The notes beneath the pieces were generated by a model. The model saw only the letters and a program-made list of their open reading frames with translations, was not told the origin of the DNA and ran no database searches. The position numbers and the translations under genes were made by a program. From Geodermatophilus arenarius (lineage in GTDB: Bacteria > Actinomycetota > Actinomycetes > Mycobacteriales > Geodermatophilaceae), in assembly GCF_042654585.1 (NCBI RefSeq), contig NZ_JBHSGR010000011.1, positions 62,001-126,000 of the forward strand: 64,000 bases of DNA. Reading direction: 5' to 3'. Shown in pieces: positions 52,481 through 60,446 of the stretch. The number at the start of each line of letters is the position of its first letter. The stretch's first letter is position 1.

Positions 52481-55309
52481 TCAGCGCCGGAACGGGTCGG
52501 AGGAGGGGGACGGCCACGGGGAGCCGCCGCCCCCGGCGAACGGGTCGCGCGCCGGCGGTGCCGGCGACGCCGGGGTCGCCGGGGTCGCCGGCGGCCACGA
52601 GCCGCCCCCGCCCGGCCACGCCGGCGCGGGGCTGCCACCGAACGGGTCCGGCGCCGGGCCGCCGCCGGGCGGGGTGCTCCCGCCGGAGGGGCCGCCGAAC
52701 GGGTCCGGCGGGGGCGGGGGAGCCGTCGGGGCGTCGGCGCTCTCCCGGGCCGCGGCCCGCAGGCTGTCGACGGCGCCGGGGCCCTCCGCGCGGACACGGG
52801 ACAGCAGTGCCTCCCGCTGCTCCGCGGTGGCCACCGCGTCGACGACGAGCAGCAGTCGGGCGGGGACCTCGGCGGCGTCGGAGGCCGCCGTCGCCCGGTC
52901 CAGCAGCAGCGTCCAGCTGCCGGCCAGGGCCAGCGGCAGCCGCGCGGCGAGCGACTTCGGCGCCCGGCCGCCCGGCGCGCCGGACACGCCGACCCGCGCC
53001 GGGTCCTCGACCTCGGCGTAGCCCGCCTCGGTGAGCTTCACGCCGGCGCGGGCCCGCACCGGGACGCCCGAGAGGACGGCCTGCTTGCGGCCGCCGCCGG
53101 GCGGCGGGACCGGGTCCCACGTGCGGTCCGGCGCGGCGCCGGACAGCCCGCCCGGGCCCACCCGCACGTCCAGCAGCGTCGACTGCAGCGGCTTGTCGGG
53201 CAGCTTGGCGGCGATCCGGCGGCCGAGGAGGAACACCAGCACCGGCAGGCCGATGCCGACGACGAGCGCGGCGAGGAAGACACCGATGAGCACGCCGGTG
53301 TCGGCCGGGCGGACAAGCTCGGCGGCGTAGGCCACCCGCACGTCGACCGCGCGGGCCTCGCGCTCGTCGGCGTCGACGCCCTCGGGCGCGGCGCGCAGCA
53401 CCAGGTCGCCCTGCAGGTCACCGGCCTCGACGACGCCGCTCTCCAGCTGCACGGTCAGCTCCCCGGTGTCGCCCTCGGCGACCTCCAGGCACTCCTCCGC
53501 GCTGCCGTGCGGCGAGGTCGCGGTGACCTCGTCGACCCCGGCGGGGTGGACGTCGAGCGTCGCGGACCCCACCCACACGCAGCCGGGGCCGGTGACCGGG
53601 ATCGTCACGGTGTCGCTGGGCTCGGTGCCCTCCAGCCGGCCGAAGTCGACCGGGTCGGCGGAGACGGCTGGGAAGCCCAGCGGCGGGAGGACGTCGACCT
53701 GCGCGGTGCGCACCTGCGGCTGCAGCACCTGGCCGCTGACCGTGGTGACCGCGAGCGAGGTGCGCAGCTCGGCGGGGCCCGGCGGGAAGTCCGCGGGCAC
53801 CGTCAGCCGCACGGCGCCCAGCTGCGGACCGGGGACGGCGGTGGCCAGCACGGCCTCGGTGCCGTCGTCCGCGCGCAGCGCGACGTCGAGGGCGAGGGTG
53901 GGCGCCGGGTCGCCGAGCGCGGCCGGTGTCCCGTCCGAGCGGACGAGCGCGAACGACAGCGGTCCGACGTCCTCGCCGACCCGCCACTCGACGGGAGCCC
54001 CTGGGCCGACGACCGCGGCCAGGTCGGCCTGGATGGTCAGCTGGGTGCGGGTGACGGCGTCCGGGTTCTGCCCGGTCGGGTCGACGAAGACGACCCGCCA
54101 GGGGCCCGACCAGTTGGCGCCGCCGGCCGGGATCGACGCGTCGACCGAGAAGGCGCCGTCGGCGTACCAGGTGTAGTCGAGGCCCACCGCGCCGGCGGGG
54201 AGGACGCCCGAGGGCCGGGCGGCGTCGTAGCGCAGCAGCTGCGGCTGCGGCACGCCGGGCGGCTGGACGAAGACGTCGATCCCCGCCGCGTCGGACGTGC
54301 CCACGAGGTGGATGGAGGTGATCGAGGCGTCGAGGGTGAAGGTGTGCGCCTGCTGCGGGCAGACCGCGCCCACGCAGACGCCCTTCTCGTCCACCGGCTG
54401 CGGCGGGTTGGCCGGGTCGCCCACGGCGTCGAAGGCGAGCACCAGGTCCTGGACGTCGTCGGCGGAGAGGAACAGGCCGTAGGGGGCGGCCTGGCCGCAC
54501 GGGGACGGCGCGGACTCGGCGATGCTCCCGAGCAGGCCCAGGTCGACGCCGTCGCCGGTCAGGCCCAGCGCGATGAGGAGGATGCGGTCCTCGCGGAGCT
54601 GGTCGGCCACGCCGCCGGGCCGGCAGAGGTCGCTCCGGCCGGCCTCGGCCACCTGGGCGGCGGCGTCGTCCGAAGTGATCGGGACGCCCTCCGCGCCGGG
54701 GATCGGCAGGGTCTCGCCGTACTGCCGGCGCTCGGCGTCGGTGTCGCGGGCGGACAGCTCGTACTGGCCGTCGGTGAACAGCACCAGCGCCTGGCACGGG
54801 CGGGTCGACGCGGGGTCGCGGTGGTCGACCAGCTGCTGGCGGGCCGTGGTCAGCGCCGTCCAGTAGTCGGTCTCGAAGCCGTCGTCGCGGCCGGCGAAGT
54901 CCGCGACCGCGGCCGAGGCGTCGGGCAGGGAGCCCTCGGTCAGCGGCGACCAGTCCAGCGCCCCGCGGACCCCGGCGGAGAAGCCGCTGACAGCGAGGTC
55001 GACGGTCGCGCCGCTGCGGGCGGCGGTGTCGGCGAGGCGGGCCAGCAGCAGCTGCGCGGCGGCGACCCGGGTGTCGTCGGGGTCGGTGCGGCCGAGGCTG
55101 CCGCTCTCGTCCACGAGCAGCAGGACGTCGGCCTGCTGCTGGTCGGCGAGGCAGGCGCCGAGGTCCTGCAGCGCGGCGGTGCCCACGGGGGACGGCGCGG
55201 CGGCCGCCGGGACGGCGAGGCCGGTCAGCGCGAGGACGGCGCCGAGGCAGACCAGCAGGAGCGCGGTCGCGCGGCGGGGGAGTGCTGTGTTGATGGCTCG
55301 CAGGGTCAC
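52481..55309 (-). CDS. Secreted vWA protein with TM helix and DPF-rich cytoplasmic tail
   Basis: 942 residues from the GTG at 55309, overlapping the previous stop by four bases. A signal peptide (about 1-38, ending PAAAA) leads to a vWA domain with DESGS (67-71) and CQALVLFTDGQYELS. Beta-rich Ig-like domains follow to about residue 660, then a TM helix (about 669-697), a 170-residue cytoplasmic beta domain (VRARAGVKLTEAGYAEVED, LAARLPLALAGSWTLLL) and a tail with four DPF motifs (DPFGGPSGG, DPFGGSPAP, DPFAGGGGS, DPFRR). It is the outward-facing vWA component of the cluster, able to link an external ligand to the cytoplasmic GTPase or tubulin machinery; that is inference. Confidence 0.83.
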   Translation of the reverse strand: MTLRAINTALPRRATALLLVCLGAVLALTGLAVPAAAAPSPVGTAALQDLGACLADQQQADVLLLVDESGSLGRTDPDDTRVAAAQLLLARLADTAARSGATVDLAVSGFSAGVRGALDWSPLTEGSLPDASAAVADFAGRDDGFETDYWTALTTARQQLVDHRDPASTRPCQALVLFTDGQYELSARDTDAERRQYGETLPIPGAEGVPITSDDAAAQVAEAGRSDLCRPGGVADQLREDRILLIALGLTGDGVDLGLLGSIAESAPSPCGQAAPYGLFLSADDVQDLVLAFDAVGDPANPPQPVDEKGVCVGAVCPQQAHTFTLDASITSIHLVGTSDAAGIDVFVQPPGVPQPQLLRYDAARPSGVLPAGAVGLDYTWYADGAFSVDASIPAGGANWSGPWRVVFVDPTGQNPDAVTRTQLTIQADLAAVVGPGAPVEWRVGEDVGPLSFALVRSDGTPAALGDPAPTLALDVALRADDGTEAVLATAVPGPQLGAVRLTVPADFPPGPAELRTSLAVTTVSGQVLQPQVRTAQVDVLPPLGFPAVSADPVDFGRLEGTEPSDTVTIPVTGPGCVWVGSATLDVHPAGVDEVTATSPHGSAEECLEVAEGDTGELTVQLESGVVEAGDLQGDLVLRAAPEGVDADEREARAVDVRVAYAAELVRPADTGVLIGVFLAALVVGIGLPVLVFLLGRRIAAKLPDKPLQSTLLDVRVGPGGLSGAAPDRTWDPVPPPGGGRKQAVLSGVPVRARAGVKLTEAGYAEVEDPARVGVSGAPGGRAPKSLAARLPLALAGSWTLLLDRATAASDAAEVPARLLLVVDAVATAEQREALLSRVRAEGPGAVDSLRAAARESADAPTAPPPPPDPFGGPSGGSTPPGGGPAPDPFGGSPAPAWPGGGGSWPPATPATPASPAPPARDPFAGGGGSPWPSPSSDPFRR

Positions 55310-55833
55310 GCGAACACCTCGAGGCGGGAGAACCAGTCGGCGAACAGCCAGGCGTGCGCACCGGCGGCGAGCAGGGCGAGGACGACGGTGCCCAGCCGCA
55401 GCGCGCTCACCAGGCCGTCGCGGCCGAGGTACCAGGCGGAGGCCCGGCGCCGCGTGTCGGCGAGCGTGGCGGCGATGAGCAGCGCGGCGGCGCCGAAGGT
55501 GGCGACCGCCCAGCCGAGGACGTGCCAGCCCCACCCGTCGAGGAACAGCAGCGGCACGGTCACCAGCGGGGCGAGCAGCGCCGCGGCCAGCAGGGCGACC
55601 GGCGGCGTCGCCCGCCCGGCCGGCGCCCCGGCGGGCGTCGGACCCCACGGGGAGCCGGTGCCCCCGAGCGGGCCCGGCGCGGGTGCGCCGGGGGACGGGA
55701 ATCCACCGGGGGACGGGAACCCGCCCGTCGACGGGAACCCGCCGGGCGAGGGGAACCCGCCCGGTGCGGGCGCGTTGCCCGTGGGTCCGGACGGCCAGGC
55801 TCCCCAGGGGCCGGCTCCACCGGGGCCGGTCAT
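55306..55833 (-). CDS. Small membrane protein with tandem GGFPSP repeats
   Basis: 175 residues from the ATG at 55833. Residues 20-48 hold four tandem copies of a 7-residue unit (PGGFPS, with one STGGFPS variant), then a Gly/Pro linker, and three or four TM helices (about 78-98, 102-122, 148-168). The repeats are near-identical in DNA as well. No family known. It is coupled by a GTGA overlap to the vWA gene and therefore likely belongs to the same membrane assembly. Confidence 0.72.
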   Translation of the reverse strand: MTGPGGAGPWGAWPSGPTGNAPAPGGFPSPGGFPSTGGFPSPGGFPSPGAPAPGPLGGTGSPWGPTPAGAPAGRATPPVALLAAALLAPLVTVPLLFLDGWGWHVLGWAVATFGAAALLIAATLADTRRRASAWYLGRDGLVSALRLGTVVLALLAAGAHAWLFADWFSRLEVFA

Positions 55834-55993
55834 GCGGCGCTCCCACCGGTCGGCCGCGGGCCTGTGGGCACGCGAGGGACGAGCATCGGTTCCCCCCGTC
55901 GGTGGGCCCCACACCGGGGTGCGGGTCGGTCGAGTATCGGTATCGGCCCCGGCGGCGACGCCTGAAGTCGTCCGCGGCCGTGGTCTGTCCCGG

Positions 55994-56494
55994 TCAGCCC
56001 GGGAGGCCCACCGAGCGCAGGAGTCCCGCCCGGCCCTGGGTGAGGCCCTGGCCGATCGCGCGGACCTTCCACTGGCCCGAGCGGCGGTACACCTCGGTCA
56101 CCAGCAGGCCGGGGGCGTCCGGCAGGTCCTCCACCGGGTAGGCGGCCAGCGGCTCGCCGGACGCGGTGCGCACGGTCGCGGTCAGGCCGGTCAGCGCCCG
56201 CGCGCCGGGACCGGGCACGTCCAGCGCGAGGACGACGCCGGCGACGTCGTCCGGGGTGGCGCGCAGGTCGACGAGCACCTCGAAGCGCTCGCGGTCGCCG
56301 GTCGACGTCGGGTGCTGCCAGGTGACCTGGTGCGCCGGGCTCAGTGCCCGGCCGCGGTCGTCGCAGGCGACCGCGGTCAGGACGGCGGGCACGCCGGCAC
56401 CGCGCCAGCCGAGCTCGACCCGCACCTGGGCGGCCGGCTGCTGCGATGCCGAGCGCAGCGGTGCGTTGGCGCCCCGCACCAGCGTGGTCGTCAT
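55994..56494 (-). CDS. TerD family protein
   Basis: 166 residues from the ATG at 56494. The TerD beta-sandwich is seen in VRVELGWRG, PAVLTAVACDDRGRALS, ERFEVLVDLRATPDDVAGVVLALDV, and the signature end VTEVYRRSGQWKVRAIGQGL ... AGLLRSVG. TerD proteins bind calcium through conserved Asp pairs and belong to tellurite and stress-response systems; DDRGR and LPDAPG loops contribute such acids here. It is first in the minus-strand run, 160 bases ahead of the small membrane protein, and probably senses or links to the vWA proteins. Confidence 0.86.
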   Translation of the reverse strand: MTTTLVRGANAPLRSASQQPAAQVRVELGWRGAGVPAVLTAVACDDRGRALSPAHQVTWQHPTSTGDRERFEVLVDLRATPDDVAGVVLALDVPGPGARALTGLTATVRTASGEPLAAYPVEDLPDAPGLLVTEVYRRSGQWKVRAIGQGLTQGRAGLLRSVGLPG

Positions 56495-57126
56495 GCGCGG
56501 CGTCCTCCTGTGCAGTGCCGGGCGCTCTCCGCGCCGGCCCCGGGGAGAGTAGGTCGGGAACCGGCCGGTGTCGCTGATCCCGGACGCGCCGTGACCTTCT
56601 GGTGTCAGACGGTGAGGCAGGTGGGACGGAGGAGAGGCACGGGGCAGGAGAGGACCCGACCGTCCGTCCTCCTGCCCGTCGTCGACCTGCTGCTGTCTCC
56701 GGCCCGCTGAGGCAGCAGCAGGTCGACACCCGGCGCCTGCGCGCCCCGTCAGCGGCCGGTGTGCCGGACGGGGGAACGGGGTGGGTCGATCGGGTGACGT
56801 CTCGTCCCACCGGCGCGCCCGGGCCCCCGCCGCGGACGGGGCGCCGTCATCCTCGGCGCCCACCGTCCCGGGAGGTCCCGTTGAGCTCCTCGCACCGCTG
56901 TCCCGCGCAGGTCTGCACCTGCCCGCCCGCGTCCCGCCCCGTCGCGACCGCCGTCGTGCGCCGCCGCCCGGGGTGGGGGAGCGGTCCCGCCGCGCCGTCG
57001 TCGCCGGCTTCGATGACGGATCGCTGACGAGACGTCACACCCGTCCCACGGGCGGGCACGACGTCGCAGGTGGGTGGCATGTTCTGGCTCCCGGGTCCTG
57101 ACGGACCCCCGAGCGAGGAGACCCGC
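56495..57126. other. Intergenic region upstream of the TerD gene
   Basis: About 630 bases with no gene I can support. It holds the right copy of the flanking palindromic repeat and presumably the minus-strand promoter for the TerD-led operon. A TTG at 56881, preceded by GGGAGGT, opens a frame of about 48 residues with Cys (HRCPAQVCTCPP), too weak to call. The remaining frames are Arg/Pro-rich shadows. Confidence 0.55.
56681..56735. repeat. Palindromic repeat, right copy (flanking the GTPase-tubulin cluster)
   Basis: A perfect 15-bp inverted repeat: GTCGACCTGCTGCTG at 56681-56695 and CAGCAGCAGGTCGAC at 56713-56727. The right arm continues as GCAGGTCGACACCCGGCG (56718-56735), identical over 18 bases to 36084-36101 and in the same orientation. 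The left arms share TCGACCTGCTGC. It lies about 190 bases upstream of the TerD start. Confidence 0.68.
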
Positions 57127-57267
57127 GTGCTGTGTGACACCTGCGCCGCCGAGACGCACCCCGGCCCGGTCTGCGCCCGCTGTGCCGCGCTGGCGCAGCT
57201 GACCCAGCCGGTGCTGCGGCTGGAGACCCGCCGCCGGCCCCCGGTCCCCCCGGCGCCGGCGCGCTGA
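57127..57267 (+). CDS. Tiny zinc-ribbon protein (46 aa)
   Basis: 46 residues from the GTG at 57127 with a GAGCGAGGAG Shine-Dalgarno. It has two CXXC units, CDTC and CARC, separated by 11 residues, making a minimal zinc ribbon, and a basic Pro-rich tail (RRRPPVPPAP). It is followed at once by a perfect terminator hairpin, which supports a real transcript. Function unknown. Confidence 0.6.
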   Translation: MLCDTCAAETHPGPVCARCAALAQLTQPVLRLETRRRPPVPPAPAR

Positions 57268-57273
57268 GACGCC

Positions 57274-57308
57274 GCACCGGCTCCGCGGCGGTCCCGCGGA
57301 GCCGGTGC
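57274..57308. terminator. Bidirectional hairpin terminator
   Basis: GCACCGGCTCCGCGG at 57274-57288 pairs perfectly with 57294-57308 around a 5-base loop. It separates the plus-strand zinc-ribbon gene from the convergent MMPL transporter gene. Confidence 0.85.
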
Positions 57309-57318
57309 GACCCGCACT

Positions 57319-59511
57319 TCACCCGACGCCGGCCGGCTCCGGCACCCGCGGCGGCGACACCGGGGCGCCCGGGTCCCCGCCGTCGGACTCGCGGATGCCG
57401 TACAAGGCGTAGAGCCGGCCCAGCGGCCCCGGCGCCCACCAGTTGGCCCGCCCCAGCAGCCGCATCGTCGCCGGCACCAGCAGGGTCCGGACGACGGTCG
57501 CGTCCAGCACGATCGCGATCGCCATCGCGACGCCGATCATCTTGATGAAGGTGATCCCCGAGGTGGAGAACGCCCCGATCACCACGAGCAGCAGCAGCGC
57601 CGCGCTGGTGATGATCCCGCCGGTGCGCTGCAGCCCGGTGGCGACGGCGGCGGTGTTGTCGCCGGTTAGGTCGTACTGCTCGCGGATCCGGGACATGAGG
57701 AAGACCTCGTAGTCCATCGACAGCCCGAACACGATGGCCAGCACCAGGATCGGCTGGGTCGCCTCGATGAACCCGGTCGGCGTGAAGCCCAGGACGCCGG
57801 ACAGGTTGCCGTCCTGGAAGACCCACACCAGCGCGCCGAACGAGGCGCCCAGCGACAGGACGTTCACCAGCACCGCCTTGACCGGCAGCACCACCGACCC
57901 GAAGGCCAGGAACAGCAGCACGAACGTCGTCGAGACGACGATCAGCGCCATCCACGGCAGCAGCGACCCGAGGCTGTCCAGCAGGTCGGTCATCACCGCG
58001 CTCTCGCCGCCGACGAGCACCTCCCCATCCGGCGGGGCGGGCACGTCGCGGACGTCGGCGACCAGCGCGCGGGCGCCGGCGTCGACCGGGTCGCCGTCGT
58101 AGGCCACCGCCACCCGCGCGGTCGTGCCGGCCGCGCCGGTCACCGTCGCGCCGTCCACCTCCGGCAGCGCGGCGACGTCGGCCACGTAGGCCTCGAGCGC
58201 GGCGGCGCCGGCGGGGGAGTCGACCGGGTCGGGCAGGCCGACCACGGCGGTCACCGGGCCCGACGGCGCCGGTGGGAAGTCGCGGTCGATCGTCTCGGCC
58301 ACCACCCGGCTCTCCGTGCCGGCGGGCAGCGCGCGGACGTCGATCGCGCCGAACTGCACCCGCAGGAACGGCAGCGCCAGCACCAGCAGCAGCCCGACGA
58401 CGGCGACGGTCACCACCACCGGCCGGCGCATGACGCCGCGGGCGATGCGCTCCCACGCCCCGCGGCCGGGCGCTTCGTGCCGCGCCCGGCGGCGCCACGG
58501 CACCGACAGCGCGTCCACCCGCGTCCCGAGCACCGCCAGCAGCGCGGGCAGCAGGGTCAGCGCGGCGAGCATCGCGACCAGCACCGCGCTCACCCCGCCG
58601 AAGCCCATCGAGCGGAGGAACACCTGCGGGAACACCACCAGCCCGGCCAGCGACAGCGCCACGGTGATCCCGGAGACGGCGACCGTGCGGCCCGCCGTCG
58701 CCATCGTGCGCGCCAGCGCGTCCTCGACGGTGGCCTGCCGGCGCACCTCCTCGCGGAACCGGCTGACGACGAACAGGCCGTAGTCGATGGCCAGCCCCAG
58801 GCCGAGGATCGTCACGATGTTGACCGCGAACACCGACACCTCGGTGAACAGGCTGACCACCCGCAGCGCGGTGAACGCCCCGAGGATCGCGGTGACGCCG
58901 ATGGCCAGCGGCAGGCTCGCGGCGGCCAGGCTGCCGAACACGACGACGAGCAGCACCGCCAGCACCGGCAGCGAGATCGCCTCGGCGCGGGCGATGTCGG
59001 CGCTGACCCGCTCGTTGATGTCGCGCTCCACCGTGGTGGCGCCGCCGATCGACGTCTCCAGGCCGGGCGCGGACAGCCGGTCCTCGACCACGTCGACGGC
59101 CGCGGTGCGCGCGTCGGCGTCCCCGGCCAGTTGCAGCACGGCGTAGGTGGAGCGGCGGTCCTCGCTCACCAGCGGCGCGGCGCCGGTGTCGAACCAGGTC
59201 GTGGCCCGCTCGACCACGCCGTCGGGGAGCCCGGTCAGGGACGTGGCGACCGCGTCCCGGAAGGCGGGGTCGTCGACGGTCAGGTCGTCGCTGCGGTACA
59301 GGACGACGACGTCGGAGGCGTCGCGGCCGAGCTCGCGGACCGCCAGCGCGGCGGCCCGGGCGCTCTCGCTGCCCGGGTCCTCGAAGCCGCCGCCGGTCAG
59401 CCGGCCGAAGACGCCCGTGCCCCACACGCCCGCGACGACGACGGCGACGGCGCTGAGCGCCAGCACCCACCGTCGCCGTCGGTACACCACTCGTCCGAGG
59501 GCCTCGAACAC
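57319..59511 (-). CDS. MMPL family RND-type transporter
   Basis: 730 residues from the GTG at 59511 with a strong GGAGAGGGAGGGG Shine-Dalgarno. Twelve hydrophobic segments in two symmetrical halves: TM1 near 14-34, an external domain (35-170), TMs 2-6 to about 335, TM7 near 365-385, an external domain and TMs 8-12 to about 685. Each half has the GX3DY motif of the proton relay (LGLAIDYGLFV and FGLSMDYEVFL). It may export lipids or drugs. It is divergent from a TetR regulator, its likely repressor. Confidence 0.92.
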   Translation of the reverse strand: MFEALGRVVYRRRRWVLALSAVAVVVAGVWGTGVFGRLTGGGFEDPGSESARAAALAVRELGRDASDVVVLYRSDDLTVDDPAFRDAVATSLTGLPDGVVERATTWFDTGAAPLVSEDRRSTYAVLQLAGDADARTAAVDVVEDRLSAPGLETSIGGATTVERDINERVSADIARAEAISLPVLAVLLVVVFGSLAAASLPLAIGVTAILGAFTALRVVSLFTEVSVFAVNIVTILGLGLAIDYGLFVVSRFREEVRRQATVEDALARTMATAGRTVAVSGITVALSLAGLVVFPQVFLRSMGFGGVSAVLVAMLAALTLLPALLAVLGTRVDALSVPWRRRARHEAPGRGAWERIARGVMRRPVVVTVAVVGLLLVLALPFLRVQFGAIDVRALPAGTESRVVAETIDRDFPPAPSGPVTAVVGLPDPVDSPAGAAALEAYVADVAALPEVDGATVTGAAGTTARVAVAYDGDPVDAGARALVADVRDVPAPPDGEVLVGGESAVMTDLLDSLGSLLPWMALIVVSTTFVLLFLAFGSVVLPVKAVLVNVLSLGASFGALVWVFQDGNLSGVLGFTPTGFIEATQPILVLAIVFGLSMDYEVFLMSRIREQYDLTGDNTAAVATGLQRTGGIITSAALLLLVVIGAFSTSGITFIKMIGVAMAIAIVLDATVVRTLLVPATMRLLGRANWWAPGPLGRLYALYGIRESDGGDPGAPVSPPRVPEPAGVG

Positions 59512-59540
59512 GGCAGCCCCTCCCTCTCCCGGTAGGCTGG

Positions 59541-59586
59541 GTGAACACTGTTAGCGAACGGCGATAACTCTGCATACACCGTTCAC
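59541..59586. promoter_or_regulatory. Candidate TetR operator between the MMPL and TetR genes
   Basis: In an unusually AT-rich stretch, GTGAAC (59541-59546) is mirrored by GTTCAC (59581-59586), and inside lies GTTAGCG...CGATAAC (about 59550-59567), an imperfect palindrome. CACTGTTAGC at 59546-59555 is almost the same as CACTGCTAGC after the tetR gene. Placement between divergent start codons suits repression of both genes. Confidence 0.55.
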
Positions 59587-59614
59587 TGACGTCAACCCCG
59601 GGAGGTGGTCGGCC

Positions 59615-60346
59615 GTGGCGGAGCCGGGAGGCAGGCGCGAGCGGCTGCGCGCCGAGACGCTGCGTGACATCCGGAGCGCGGCCCGCCGCGTGCTGGTCGA
59701 GCACGGGCCCGACGGGCTGGCGCTGCGGGCGATCGCGCGCGAGGTGGGGCTGACCGCGCCCGCGCTGTACCGCTACTACGCCAGCCGCGAGGAGCTCGTC
59801 GAGCAGGTGGTGGCCGACCTCTACGACGAGCTGTGCGACCACCTCGAGGCCGCGCGCGACGCCGTCGCCCCGCCCCGGCCCGGCGCGCAGCTGCTGGTCA
59901 CCTCACGCGCCTTCCGTGCGTGGGCGGTCGGCCACCCGCCCGAGTTCGGGCTGCTCTTCGGCTCCGCGGCCGACGGCGTCGTCCCCGACGAGACCGGCGA
60001 CGGGCCGGCCGCGGTCGCCGGCCGCCGCTTCGGGGGGATCTTCGCCGCCCTCCTGGCGGCCGTGTACCTCCAGCGGCCGTTCCCGGTCCCGGCCGACGCC
60101 GACCTCGAGCCCGACTTCCGGGACCAGCTGCGCACCTGGTGCGCCACGTTCCCGGTCGAGCTCCCGCTGGGCGTGATGGCGGTCTTCCTCTCCTGCTGGG
60201 TGCGCTTGTACGGACTGGTCTGCATGGAGGTCTTCGGGCACCTGAGGTTCGCCCTGGTCGACGCCGCGCCGCTGTTCGAGGCGGAGATGCGGGCGATCGG
60301 GGAGCAACTGGGCATCTCGGCCGACTGGGTGCCGCCGGGGACGTGA
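59615..60346 (+). CDS. TetR family transcriptional regulator
   Basis: 243 residues. The HTH occupies about 16-62 (TLRDIRSAARRVLVEHGPDGLALRAIAREVGLTAPALYRYYASREEL), with a C-terminal ligand domain of the WHG type, including RAWAVGHPPEFGLLFGS and a final VRLYGLVCMEVFGHL helix. It likely represses the divergent MMPL gene, and possibly itself, by binding the palindrome in the intergenic region. The inducing ligand is unknown. Confidence 0.92.
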   Translation: MAEPGGRRERLRAETLRDIRSAARRVLVEHGPDGLALRAIAREVGLTAPALYRYYASREELVEQVVADLYDELCDHLEAARDAVAPPRPGAQLLVTSRAFRAWAVGHPPEFGLLFGSAADGVVPDETGDGPAAVAGRRFGGIFAALLAAVYLQRPFPVPADADLEPDFRDQLRTWCATFPVELPLGVMAVFLSCWVRLYGLVCMEVFGHLRFALVDAAPLFEAEMRAIGEQLGISADWVPPGT

Positions 60347-60353
60347 CGTGCCT

Positions 60354-60388
60354 CACTGCTAGCAATCCGCTTGCTGTTGTTAGCAGTG
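60354..60388. promoter_or_regulatory. Inverted repeat after tetR, related to the MMPL/tetR intergenic site
   Basis: CACTGCTAGCAA at 60354-60365 and TTGTTAGCAGTG at 60377-60388 form an inverted repeat with one mismatch in 12, spaced by 11 bases in a locally AT-rich spot. Its half-site nearly matches CACTGTTAGC at 59546. Either it is a second TetR-binding site controlling the gene at 60447, or it is a weak terminator. Confidence 0.45.
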
Positions 60389-60446
60389 TCCGGTGACGGG
60401 GCAGGAAGAGGGCGTCAGGCCGTCCCCGATCACTGGAGTCCCCGCC

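Noticed and set aside
48940..53021. Long plus-strand frames opposite the tubulin-like and vWA genes
   Set aside because: Low-complexity antisense shadows with no recognisable fold or start context.
36174..56494. Prophage or gas-vesicle/secretion island explanation for the cluster
   Set aside because: No integrase, capsid, tail, portal, GvpA or secretion ATPase is present.
56602..57027. Possible 141-residue protein upstream of the zinc-ribbon gene
   Set aside because: Composition is Pro/Arg/Ser-rich, no motif, and it crosses the palindromic repeat; treated as non-coding.
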